This document shows positions 1 through 5,926 of a DNA stretch of 6,209 nucleotides, one piece after another (within the stretch, counting starts at the first letter, position 1; the number at the start of each line of letters is the position of its first letter). The stretch spans positions 1-6,209 of the forward strand of contig CAMZCW010000139.1 in the NCBI GenBank assembly GCA_947305045.1, given 5' to 3'. Source of the DNA: an uncultured Bacteroidales bacterium. Its GTDB lineage: Bacteria > Bacteroidota > Bacteroidia > Bacteroidales > UBA932. The position numbers and the translations under genes are program-made. The notes under the pieces are model-generated. The model had not been told where the DNA came from. It was given only the letters and a program-made list of their open reading frames with translations, and ran no database searches.

Positions 1-74
1 ACCTGGAACAGCAGATGCTCCGTATCTACGGTATTCTTGGAGCACCCCAGTGTAATGACCTGCAGGGTGGGCAT
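1..74 (-). CDS. rimO: Ribosomal protein uS12 methylthiotransferase RimO, N-terminal fragment (runs off the left edge)
   Basis: Only the first 24 codons lie in the window; the gene continues beyond base 1. The translation starts MPTLQVITLGCSKNTVDTEH. The TLGCSKN-VD-E block is the hallmark N-terminus of the MiaB/RimO methylthiotransferases, and its Cys is the first ligand of the N-terminal [4Fe-4S] cluster. The SKN-VD wording favours RimO over MiaB. RimO is a cytoplasmic radical-SAM enzyme that methylthiolates an aspartate of ribosomal protein S12. The ATG (72-74) directly follows the TAA of the DUF5606 gene with no gap, and an AGGAGG sits 5 bases upstream, so the two genes are probably co-transcribed and translationally coupled. 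The radical-SAM Cys triad and the TRAM domain lie outside the window, so the assignment rests on this short motif. Confidence 0.85.
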   Translation of the reverse strand, partial: MPTLQVITLGCSKNTVDTEHLLFQ

Positions 75-506
75 TTAAGCCTCCTCTTCAGCAGCTGCCT
101 CGCGGTCCTCGTCGGTCATGAACTCCAGCGAAGCATATTTCTTGAGCTCATTGTACCACTCCACTACTTTCTTCATGTGGGACACATAGAAACGGTTGCC
201 GTCATAGTTGGGCAGGGCCTTGGCAAACAGCGCCTTGAGTTCTGCATCCGCCGCCTTGGCCGACGGAGCGTCCAGCTCACCCAGCACCTCGTGCATTTTG
301 GTAAATACCTCCGAAAGCTTCACTTCCCCCTCCTCCGTGTAGATGGAGATGTCTTCCAGGGTGGTAATGCCGGCGTTCGCGGCAAAATTGGCGCGCTTTT
401 TATCGGAAAGGGCCTCTACGATGGCGCCGGTGCGCGACTGGGCGATATAATTGAACAGTCCGTGCTGACCACGGATAGAAAGGGTTTTTGCGAGATCGGT
501 TTTCAT
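75..506 (-). CDS. DUF5606 family protein, function unknown
   Basis: A 143-residue, probably cytoplasmic protein with no signal peptide or membrane segment. It resembles the DUF5606 family of Bacteroidota: an N-terminal region of the form LAKTLSIRGQHGLF followed by IVEAL (about residues 5-32), a TLEDISIYT-EGEVKLSEVF segment (49-69), a conserved block around ALPNYD--RFYVSHMKKVVEWYNEL (97-121), and an acidic EAAAEEEA tail. The biochemical role is not known. I chose the ATG at 504-506. The frame is open 20 codons further upstream, but that extension has no family resemblance, overlaps coaE and would span the predicted promoter. The gene lies 34 bases after coaE and directly abuts rimO. Family identity is from recognition of the sequence pattern; no role is inferred. 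Confidence 0.85.
   Translation of the reverse strand: MKTDLAKTLSIRGQHGLFNYIAQSRTGAIVEALSDKKRANFAANAGITTLEDISIYTEEGEVKLSEVFTKMHEVLGELDAPSAKAADAELKALFAKALPNYDGNRFYVSHMKKVVEWYNELKKYASLEFMTDEDREAAAEEEA
80..85 (-). promoter_or_regulatory. Shine-Dalgarno sequence for rimO
   Basis: Read on the minus strand, AGGAGG is followed by a 5-base spacer (CTTAA) and then the rimO ATG. It lies inside the last Glu-Glu-Ala codons of the DUF5606 gene. None of the other complete starts in this window has a comparable site. It may be selected for rimO translation, or be a by-product of the GAG-rich acidic tail. Confidence 0.55.
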
Positions 507-531
507 GATATAGCTTGGTTTCAAAATCTTA

Positions 532-539
532 CAAATATA
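532..539 (-). promoter_or_regulatory. Bacteroidota -7 promoter element for the DUF5606-rimO pair
   Basis: The minus strand reads TATATTTG, an exact match to the TAnnTTTG -7 element of the primary Bacteroidota sigma factor. It ends 25 bases before the DUF5606 ATG, a plausible short leader. The -33 region is a T-run inside the end of coaE with no clear TTTG. It suggests that DUF5606 and rimO can be transcribed independently of the upstream operon. Confidence 0.55.
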
Positions 540-540
540 G

Positions 541-1119
541 TCATTTTTTTGAAAAAAACACGGCATCTACGGCCGTACGGAGCTGCTCAGGAGTACCGTC
601 GTTGACAATGACCGTGTCGATACCCTCCCAGGGCGTCTGCTGTGCGTCCATCCGGCGCAGTACCTCCGGCGCCGTCAGCCCGTCACGGGCCATCACCCGC
701 TGCAGGCGGACCTCCCGCGGTGCCGTCACCAGCACCACCTTGTCTGCCAGGCCGTCGAATACCGGTTTGGAAAGGATAACGGCCGATTCCAGTACCACAA
801 AAGGCGCATCCGCCTGCGCCTCCCGCCAACGGAGGAAGTCCTCCAGCACGGCGGGATAGACCACGGCCTCCACCTGTTCGCGGGCCCGGGCATGGTTAAA
901 TATAACGGCCGCCAGGGCCTTCCGGTCGAATTTTCCGGCGGCAGTACGGAGCGGGATTCTTAGCACCTTCTCCAGGGCAGGCACCAAAACGGGGCTCTCA
1001 TCATAGAGGGCCTTGGTACGGGCATCGGAATCATAGACAGGAATGCCCCGCTCACGAAGCAGGGCGCTCACGGCAGACTTACCGCTGCCGATACCTCCGG
1101 TCAAGATCACGGTTCCCAT
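541..1119 (-). CDS. coaE: Dephospho-CoA kinase
   Basis: CoaE catalyses the last step of coenzyme A synthesis, ATP-dependent phosphorylation of the ribose 3'-OH of dephospho-CoA, in the cytoplasm. The 192-residue product is of normal family length. It carries a Walker A loop GGIGSGKS at residues 8-15, the substrate-side YDSDARTKALY segment (29-39, Asp30/Asp32) and a lid-type region with VLVTAPREVRLQRVMARDG (129-147). It ends in VIVNDGT (170-176), close to the family's usual I-N-G-T motif. The segment usually written as His-Pro before the lid reads Tyr-Pro here (VVYPAV, Tyr88). The ATG shares one base with the ybbR stop codon (TGATG), indicating translational coupling within the nusB-yajC-ybbR-coaE operon. 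The last codons lie in a T7-C-A7 tract that gives FFSKK. Confidence 0.95.
   Translation of the reverse strand: MGTVILTGGIGSGKSAVSALLRERGIPVYDSDARTKALYDESPVLVPALEKVLRIPLRTAAGKFDRKALAAVIFNHARAREQVEAVVYPAVLEDFLRWREAQADAPFVVLESAVILSKPVFDGLADKVVLVTAPREVRLQRVMARDGLTAPEVLRRMDAQQTPWEGIDTVIVNDGTPEQLRTAVDAVFFSKK
552..577 (-). terminator. Terminator-like hairpin and T7 tract inside the 3' end of coaE
   Basis: On the minus strand ACGGC (576-572) can pair with GCCGT (564-560) around a 7-base loop. A U-G pair (577/559) extends the stem, and seven Ts (558-552) follow. This is the layout of an intrinsic terminator, but the stem is short and it lies upstream of the coaE stop codon (543-541), which is unusual. 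It may be a weak attenuator at the operon end or a chance structure. Confidence 0.3.
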
Positions 1120-2087
1120 CAGCGAAGTTCCACGCAGTCAAACACTTCCGGCTGCACCCGATACTCCAGCACGCCGGCAGGCAAGCGAAGCGTCCGGGCG
1201 GCGCAGCGACCGGTAAGGGAAGCATTGAAGTCCTTCCAGTCTACATACAGTTTAAACGCGGCGATGGGATCTTTGGCCAGCGGGAATGCGCAGCGCATCA
1301 CCACGCGGGCTGTAGGCGGATATACCTGGATTTCATGACCGGCAGGCGCATTCCACACTTCGATGGGAACCGTTGTACGAAGTTCCACGAAACGGGTGAC
1401 GGGGAGTTCAAAACTCACCTCCTCGGTGGAAAGCCGGAGGCCTTTGACAGGCGTCAGGCGAAGCACACCGTGCTGGGAGTCATGGACGTCCGTGAGCATC
1501 AGATGCGAAGCAACCACCTTCTCCACCGATTCCAGATGGATATCGTCCCCGTACACCGTGACCGAATCCGGCGTTACGCGGAACGGGCCGCTGGGCATAT
1601 ACTGGGAACGGTAAACGATGTTCTTATGCACCTCCACCGGCACACGTTTGTGGTTCACGGCGGGGAAAATGAATTTGAGGGTGTCGGAAATAAAAGCCTC
1701 CACCTGCGCCCCTTCCCCGAAGAACTCGTTCACGTAAGAATTGATGGTGCTGCCAATAAGACAATAGGTATGGGGAGCCGTATTGCGAAGGTCCTCCTGA
1801 TTGAAAGGGACCACCATCACTTGCCGTTCCTTGCGGCTCCGTTCCCGCAGGAGACGGAATCCGTCCGTACGGCAACGGGCGCTCACGACCACGGTGTTGC
1901 TTGACTCCAGACCGTGCCCCTCAATATTGCACTGGGCCACAACGGGCACGCTGATGGTGCCCGAATATTCTTTTGAAAGATTGGTCAGCACCCATATAAG
2001 TACAGCCAGAAGCAGGGAAAGAATCATGATGACCCCTTCCCCGTTCCAACTTTTCACTCTGGCCCTGATGCTGTCTTTCAGGGACAT
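1119..2087 (-). CDS. YbbR-like (CdaR-like) membrane-anchored protein
   Basis: A 322-residue protein with one hydrophobic segment near the N-terminus (about residues 18-36, VIMILSLLLAVLIWVLTNL) preceded by basic residues. This is consistent with a signal anchor and an external C-terminal part. The body looks like YbbR repeats: a first repeat at about 45-100, and a clearer second one at about 150-236 with YMPSGPFRVTPDSVTVYGDD, a VEKVVASHLMLTDV stretch and a terminal FELPVTRFVE. In Firmicutes the related CdaR regulates the diadenylate cyclase CdaA. Here no cyclase gene is adjacent; the neighbours are yajC (4 bases upstream) and coaE (1-base overlap), so a CdaR role is not shown by context. No Shine-Dalgarno of note. 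Family assignment is solid, function uncertain. Confidence 0.85.
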   Translation of the reverse strand: MSLKDSIRARVKSWNGEGVIMILSLLLAVLIWVLTNLSKEYSGTISVPVVAQCNIEGHGLESSNTVVVSARCRTDGFRLLRERSRKERQVMVVPFNQEDLRNTAPHTYCLIGSTINSYVNEFFGEGAQVEAFISDTLKFIFPAVNHKRVPVEVHKNIVYRSQYMPSGPFRVTPDSVTVYGDDIHLESVEKVVASHLMLTDVHDSQHGVLRLTPVKGLRLSTEEVSFELPVTRFVELRTTVPIEVWNAPAGHEIQVYPPTARVVMRCAFPLAKDPIAAFKLYVDWKDFNASLTGRCAARTLRLPAGVLEYRVQPEVFDCVELR

Positions 2088-2091
2088 GGCC

Positions 2092-2433
2092 CTACTTTTG
2101 TTCGGCGTCGGAGTAGTCCTTCACCAGGCCCTGTTTATCCACACGGAGTTTCACGTCTCCATCCACACGGATGAGGACGGTTTTTTCGCTCACTTCAACG
2201 ATTTCTCCGTAGATACCGCCCACGGTAACCACTTTGTCACCTTTCTTGAGGGCATTGCGGAATTCCTGCATTTCCTTCTGCTGCTTGCGCTGCGGGCGAA
2301 TCATGAACAGCCACATCACCAGGATGATGGCACCGAACATGAGAATGGTGGGCCAGGCACTGGCCTGCGGGGCAGTTCCGTCGGCAGGGGCTGCAGCGGG
2401 ACCCATCAGAAGGAGGGTGTACAATAGTTTCAT
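2092..2433 (-). CDS. yajC: Sec translocon accessory protein YajC
   Basis: YajC is a small inner-membrane protein that associates with the SecDF part of the Sec translocon. This 113-residue product has the family layout: a hydrophobic N-terminal stretch (MKLLYTLLLMGP), a Pro/Ala-rich linker, and a transmembrane helix at about 27-45 ending in MWLFMIRPQRKQQKEMQEF, the classic YajC signature. A cytoplasmic domain follows with LKKGDKVVTVGGIYGEIVEV and VLIRVDGDVKLRVDKQ, ending in a charged tail. Its ATG overlaps the nusB stop codon as ATGA (2430-2433). The hydrophobic N-terminus before the main helix could be a cleaved signal or a second membrane segment. Length and motif leave little doubt about identity. 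Confidence 0.95.
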   Translation of the reverse strand: MKLLYTLLLMGPAAAPADGTAPQASAWPTILMFGAIILVMWLFMIRPQRKQQKEMQEFRNALKKGDKVVTVGGIYGEIVEVSEKTVLIRVDGDVKLRVDKQGLVKDYSDAEQK

Positions 2434-3350
2434 ACAGTTTTGTTAATTATGCCTTTGGCCATGCGGTCCTTGATGAGGCGGTCCAGCAGACCGTTCACAA
2501 AACCGCGGCTCTTGGGCGTTGAATAATATTTGGATATTTCTACGTACTCGTTGATGGTAACCCTGAGCGGAATGTCCGGGCAGGTTTCCGCCTCCGCCAG
2601 GCCCATGGATATAAGGACGATATCCGTAGTGTACAGCCGGTCCTGGTCCCACTTGGAAACAGAGCCGGCAATCAAGTCATAATAGTCCGCATAGCGGCCA
2701 TAGGCCGCGGTGACCAGGGAGCGGATGAATGCATGTGCATCTGCCTGATACAGAGCAGGATAGGCCCACCGTCCCGTGCGGCTAATTTCCTCCAGGGAAC
2801 GCATGACGCAGCCCAGCACATACGGGAGGTCATCCGCCCAGTGGATGGACAGGTCCTCCAGGATAGTCCATAGCGTTTCATTGTCTTCGAACTCGGTTTC
2901 AAACACCTTTTTCCACAAGGCGGCGTCCCCGGCGAGGGACTGCTCCGGCTCCTGCATGTAGGCCTGATAGTACGGGCGGGTTTTCAGGGTCTCGTAAAGC
3001 GCATGGACAAAGGCATCGTTTTGTTCCCAGGATAACTTTTTCTTTTCCAGGAGTTTCTGGAAATCGGGATCCTGCTCCAGCAGGGCCGCGACGCCGTTAC
3101 GGACGAATTTGAGATTGGGATGGAGTTCCTCCTGGGTGGGATTGAACTTGGTGCGGGCCGCTTCCGTGCGGCGGGCAGCCTCCTGCGTGAGCGCCTCAAT
3201 CACATCCAGCATATACAGGTAAAGGTCGCGTGTAGCCTCACAGGAGGCTTCAAGGCTGCCGAGCGCCTCTTTCAACGTAAGGTCCGGATTTTCCGCGTAT
3301 GCGTAAAGGACCTTGAAGGCCTTGATTCTTAAGATGCGGCGATTTAGCAT
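2430..3350 (-). CDS. nusB: Transcription antitermination factor NusB, long Bacteroidota form
   Basis: NusB binds boxA RNA with NusE/S10 and takes part in processive antitermination, mainly of rRNA operons. The 306-residue product is about twice the size of E. coli NusB (139 aa), as is usual in Bacteroidota. Residues 2-20 (LNRRILRIKAFKVLYAYAE) match the first helix of the NusB fold. A long charged helical insertion with little outside similarity spans roughly 35-200. The C-terminal core lies at about 225-297, with VLISMGLAEAE, VTINEYVEISKYYSTPKSRG and FVNGLLD, the diagnostic NusB end. The start at 3350 follows an AT-rich leader with a -7 element. It is the first gene of the minus-strand operon, overlapping yajC by ATGA. 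Confidence 0.93.
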   Translation of the reverse strand: MLNRRILRIKAFKVLYAYAENPDLTLKEALGSLEASCEATRDLYLYMLDVIEALTQEAARRTEAARTKFNPTQEELHPNLKFVRNGVAALLEQDPDFQKLLEKKKLSWEQNDAFVHALYETLKTRPYYQAYMQEPEQSLAGDAALWKKVFETEFEDNETLWTILEDLSIHWADDLPYVLGCVMRSLEEISRTGRWAYPALYQADAHAFIRSLVTAAYGRYADYYDLIAGSVSKWDQDRLYTTDIVLISMGLAEAETCPDIPLRVTINEYVEISKYYSTPKSRGFVNGLLDRLIKDRMAKGIINKTV

Positions 3351-3370
3351 GATGTCAAATAAATTTCAGG

Positions 3371-3378
3371 CAAAGTTA
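3371..3378 (-). promoter_or_regulatory. Bacteroidota -7 promoter element for the nusB operon
   Basis: The minus strand reads TAACTTTG, an exact match to TAnnTTTG, ending 20 bases before the nusB ATG. The expected -33 zone has no clear TTTG. It is the only good promoter candidate for the nusB-yajC-ybbR-coaE operon and diverges from the element at 3400-3407. Confidence 0.6.
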
Positions 3379-3399
3379 GTGTTTTTTAATAAAAATCCC

Positions 3400-3407
3400 T
3401 ACATTTG
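3400..3407 (+). promoter_or_regulatory. Bacteroidota -7 promoter element for the PUR-domain gene
   Basis: The plus strand reads TACATTTG, matching TAnnTTTG, 30 bases before the ATG at 3438. Upstream at about 3376-3379 is only a degenerate -33 candidate (TTAG). The element faces away from the nusB -7 element across 21 bases, so the two upstream regions overlap and could interfere with each other. Confidence 0.6.
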
Positions 3408-3437
3408 TAATCAGAAAACATAAAAACGAACAAAGGT

Positions 3438-3785
3438 ATGTACAGTGAAGATTACGAGCGTTCCCACGCTCAGGAGAGAAATTCCGAAGATGTGTACTCC
3501 AAGCCGGTCCGCGCCGGCAAAAGGACGTACTTTTTTGACGTAAAAACCACCAAAGGCAACAACGACTTCTATCTCACCATAACAGAGAGCAAGCGCCGCC
3601 AGGAAAGAGACGGATCCTTCACCTACGACAAACACAAGATTTTCCTCTATAAAGAAGATTTCGAGAAGTTCCAGGAAGGTTTGCAGGATGCCGTGCGCTA
3701 TATCCTGCATGACTTACTGCATGACCAGCCCATCCGCCAGTATCCTTCGCGCGAGGAGCAGGAATCATCGGAAGAAGCGTTTTAA
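3438..3785 (+). CDS. PUR-domain (DUF3276) nucleic-acid-binding protein
   Basis: A 115-residue, highly charged cytoplasmic protein of the bacterial PUR-alpha-like family (DUF3276), which binds single-stranded DNA or RNA. The single PUR repeat runs from about residue 23 to 95. It starts with SKPVRAGKRTYFFDVKTTKG, continues with NDFYLTITESKRR (a beta-sheet rich in basic and aromatic residues), then KHKIFLYKEDFEKFQEGLQD, and ends in the long helix DAVRYILHDLL. The N-terminal 20 residues and the Glu/Ser-rich tail (104-115) look unstructured. The related Borrelia protein BpuR binds nucleic acids; the targets in Bacteroidota are not known to me. It has its own promoter, divergent from nusB, and a strong terminator follows 6 bases after the stop, so it is probably a single-gene transcript. 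Confidence 0.9.
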   Translation: MYSEDYERSHAQERNSEDVYSKPVRAGKRTYFFDVKTTKGNNDFYLTITESKRRQERDGSFTYDKHKIFLYKEDFEKFQEGLQDAVRYILHDLLHDQPIRQYPSREEQESSEEAF

Positions 3786-3791
3786 CATTGG

Positions 3792-3817
3792 AAACCGGCA
3801 CGCCCTGCCGGTTTTTT
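3792..3817 (+). terminator. Intrinsic terminator after the PUR-domain gene
   Basis: A perfect 9-base stem, AAACCGGCA (3792-3800) with TGCCGGTTT (3806-3814), encloses a CGCCC loop. The T-run 3812-3817 forms the end of the stem and the tail. It lies 6 bases after the stop codon and only 18 bases before the next ATG. On the other strand only three Ts follow, so it appears to act mainly on plus-strand transcripts. Confidence 0.88.
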
Positions 3818-3835
3818 CGAACCCGCCCCGGCCCC

Positions 3836-5086
3836 ATGATACTTCTCAAAAACATCTTGCATGACAATCAGCGTACGGACATCCTCATTGGGGATGACGG
3901 CCGCATCAGCCACGTGGGCCCTGCCGTGCAGCAACTCCCAGGCACGGAGGTGGTGGATGGTTCCGGTTACGCCGTCATTCCCGGCTTCATCAATATGCAC
4001 ACCCACGCAGCCATGATTTTGCTGCGGGGCATCCATGAGGATCTCTCGCTGTACGACTGGCTCAACAACATCTGGAAAATCGAGGCCAAACTGGACCGCG
4101 AATTCATTTACTGGGGCACCAAGGCGGCCTGCCTGGAAATGGTCAAATCCGGCACCACCACCTTCAACGACCAATACTGGTTCTGTCCCCATGCGCGGCA
4201 GGCAGCGCTGGAGGTAGGCATTCGCCCCGTGGTATCCTTCATTTTTCTGGATTCCCACAACCAGGAACTGGCCCGCAAGCAGCGGGAAGCCTGCGTGCGC
4301 CTGTATGAGCGTACCCTGGACTGGGAAGGGGAAACGCCCTTTGCCATCTCCATCCACTCCGTATATACGGTTTGCCAGGAAAACATCCTCTGGGCCAACC
4401 AGTTTGCGCTGGACCACGGTCTCAAGGTGCACCTGCACCTGGCAGAGACCCGCGCAGAGGATGAAGACTGCCGCCATGCCCATGCCGGCCTCTCCCCCAC
4501 CGAATACTTTGAACAGCTGGGCATTCTGGGGCCGCACGTCATTGCCGCCCATGCCCTGCATCTGTCGGACAACGACATCCGCATCCTGGGAGACCGCCAC
4601 GTCAACTGCGTGCACAATATAGACTCCAACCTCAAGCTGGCATCCGGTTTCCGTTTCCGCTACAATGAATTGCGGAACGCCGGGGCCAATGTGTGCCTGG
4701 GCACGGACGGGGCGGCATCGGCCAATAACATGGACATGCTGGAGCACATGAAAAACACCGCCCTCCTGCAAAAGGCCTGGCGACACAACCCGGCATCCAT
4801 GCCCCTGAAGGAACTGATGGCATGTGCCACAGCCAACGGAGCCAAGGCGCTGGGAATAGACACCGGCGTCATCCGTGAGGGTGCCTGGGCAGACCTTTCG
4901 CTGGTCAGTCTCAACAACACCGCTTTCCTTTCACCCGGTTCCGTAGATGCCAATCTGGTGTATGCCGCCCACAGCGACGTCATTTCGTCGGTGATGGTAA
5001 AGGGGAAATGGGTCATGCGGGACCGCCACGTCCCCGGAGAAGAGGAAATCCTGGAAGGCGCCCGCCGCGTTTTGTCACAAATCTAA
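3836..5086 (+). CDS. mtaD: Amidohydrolase, probable 5'-methylthioadenosine/S-adenosylhomocysteine deaminase
   Basis: A 416-residue cytoplasmic metal-dependent hydrolase of the MtaD/SsnA/TrzN branch. These enzymes deaminate the adenine of MTA, SAH or 5'-deoxyadenosine to hypoxanthine, giving the inosine analogues. Visible ligands and catalytic residues are HTH (His55, His57), His201 and Glu204 in HLHLAET, His239 in AAHALHL and Asp291 in LGTDGAAS. The spacing fits the Thermotoga MTA/SAH deaminase. Supporting motifs are GTTTFNDQY (106-114) and SNLKLASG (264-271); the position before the latter is Ile-Asp rather than the usual Pro-containing form. I chose the ATG at 3836 because MILLKNI is a typical family start. 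An in-frame ATG at 3788 would translate the terminator hairpin. No Shine-Dalgarno is seen. Twelve bases separate it from the downstream PNP gene. Guanine- or cytosine-type deaminase activity is a less likely alternative. Confidence 0.87.
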   Translation: MILLKNILHDNQRTDILIGDDGRISHVGPAVQQLPGTEVVDGSGYAVIPGFINMHTHAAMILLRGIHEDLSLYDWLNNIWKIEAKLDREFIYWGTKAACLEMVKSGTTTFNDQYWFCPHARQAALEVGIRPVVSFIFLDSHNQELARKQREACVRLYERTLDWEGETPFAISIHSVYTVCQENILWANQFALDHGLKVHLHLAETRAEDEDCRHAHAGLSPTEYFEQLGILGPHVIAAHALHLSDNDIRILGDRHVNCVHNIDSNLKLASGFRFRYNELRNAGANVCLGTDGAASANNMDMLEHMKNTALLQKAWRHNPASMPLKELMACATANGAKALGIDTGVIREGAWADLSLVSLNNTAFLSPGSVDANLVYAAHSDVISSVMVKGKWVMRDRHVPGEEEILEGARRVLSQI

Positions 5087-5098
5087 CCACAGTATATT

Positions 5099-5926
5099 AT
5101 GGATCCAAGAATAGAAACCATCCAGGGGATTACCGCCCGCCTGAAAGAGCGTATCGAGGGTCGTCAGCCGGAACTGGGCATTGTCCTGGGCAGCGGCCTG
5201 GGCAGCCTGGCCGATTCCATCGAAAACCCCATCGTCATCCCCTACCGGGAACTGCCCGGTTTCCCCGTTTCCACCGCAACAGGGCACAAAGGGAACTTCA
5301 TTGTGGGTACCCTGGGCGGCAAAATGGTCATTGCCATGCAGGGGCGTATCCACTACTATGAAGGCTATGGCATGGACAAAGTGGTGCTGCCCATCCGCGT
5401 CATGATTGGCTGCGGCATCAAACGGCTCTTCGTCTCCAACGCGGCAGGCGGTACCAACCTGGCCTTCCACGTGGGGGACCTCATGCTTATCAAAGACCAT
5501 ATCAACCTCCTGCCCAACCCGCTTATCGGCCCCAATTTTGACGATTTTGGTCCACGGTTCCCGGACATGACCCGCCCGTACGACCCTGCCCTTATCCGTC
5601 TGGCTTCCAGCATTGCCGCAGAGGAAGGCATCCAGCTGCAAAAGGGCGTGTATGTGGGCGGCACCGGCCCGTCCTATGAGACGCCGGCGGAGTACAAGTA
5701 TTTCCGCACCATCGGCGGCGACGCCGTGGGCATGAGCACCATTCCGGAGGTTATCGTGGCCCGTCACGCCGGCATCCCGGTGTTTGGGATATCCGTCATC
5801 ACCAACGAAGCCCACGACGACTACGCAGACGATTATGAGAACGACGGTGAAGACGTGGTGATTGCCGCCAACGCCGCTGCAAGCAAAATGACCCGTTTAA
5901 TCACAAAAATGATTGAGAAATTATGA
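5099..5926 (+). CDS. Purine nucleoside phosphorylase, trimeric type, copy 1
   Basis: PNP splits purine (deoxy)nucleosides with phosphate into base and (deoxy)ribose-1-phosphate in the cytoplasm. The 275-residue product has normal length for the low-molecular-mass trimeric class. Its motifs are the phosphate loop GSGLG (31-35, Ser32), GHKGNFIVG (62-70, His63), GRIHYYEGY (82-90), NAAGG (114-118), [11 protein letters not shown] (126-136), [10 protein letters not shown] (190-199, Glu194 as purine-binding residue), VGMSTIPE (210-217, Met212) and SVITN (232-236). Asn236 matches the Asn that gives human-type PNP its 6-oxopurine preference, so inosine or guanosine-type substrates are expected. The family His that contacts the 5'-hydroxyl appears absent (see findings). 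It lies 12 bases after the deaminase gene and overlaps copy 2 by ATGA. No Shine-Dalgarno is seen. Confidence 0.93.
   Translation: MDPRIETIQGITARLKERIEGRQPELGIVLGSGLGSLADSIENPIVIPYRELPGFPVSTATGHKGNFIVGTLGGKMVIAMQGRIHYYEGYGMDKVVLPIRVMIGCGIKRLFVSNAAGGTNLAFHVGDLMLIKDHINLLPNPLIGPNFDDFGPRFPDMTRPYDPALIRLASSIAAEEGIQLQKGVYVGGTGPSYETPAEYKYFRTIGGDAVGMSTIPEVIVARHAGIPVFGISVITNEAHDDYADDYENDGEDVVIAANAAASKMTRLITKMIEKL
5159..5388 (+). repeat. Direct repeat unit 1 (PNP paralogue 5' region)
   Basis: This stretch aligns without gaps to 5980-6209, at an offset of 821 bases, as part of the tandem PNP duplication. The homology probably continues through the rest of both genes beyond the window. Differences fall largely in third codon positions. 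Confidence 0.85.

Noticed and set aside
507..566. Upstream in-frame ATG (566) as the DUF5606 start
   Set aside because: The extension overlaps coaE and the predicted promoter and encodes residues unlike the family N-terminus; the ATG at 506 fits better.
15..605. Plus-strand open frame of 196 codons opposite the DUF5606 gene and the end of coaE
   Set aside because: It covers the rimO and DUF5606 starts, the promoter element and the coaE end on the other strand. No motif supports it.
1119..2087. Calling the YbbR-like protein CdaR, regulator of c-di-AMP synthesis
   Set aside because: Domain similarity is real, but no diadenylate cyclase gene is adjacent and the context (yajC, coaE) differs from the Firmicutes cdaA-cdaR operon, so the symbol was left out.
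1801..2427. Plus-strand open frame opposite ybbR and yajC
   Set aside because: It spans two well-supported minus-strand genes and their junction, has composition typical of a reverse frame, and has no family resemblance.
3788..3835. Upstream in-frame ATG (3788) as the deaminase start
   Set aside because: The 16 extra residues would be encoded by the terminator hairpin and the C-rich leader and do not resemble the family. MILLKN at 3836 is the typical N-terminus.
3782..4786. Long minus-strand open frame (334 codons) opposite the deaminase gene
   Set aside because: It mirrors the plus-strand amidohydrolase, which has complete family motifs. The antisense product has no recognisable domain and is a by-product of GC-rich third positions.
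5075..5815. Minus-strand open frame (246 codons) opposite PNP copy 1, with a similar one opposite copy 2
   Set aside because: Both are shadows of the PNP frames. Their mutual similarity follows from the PNP duplication and does not show a conserved antisense gene.
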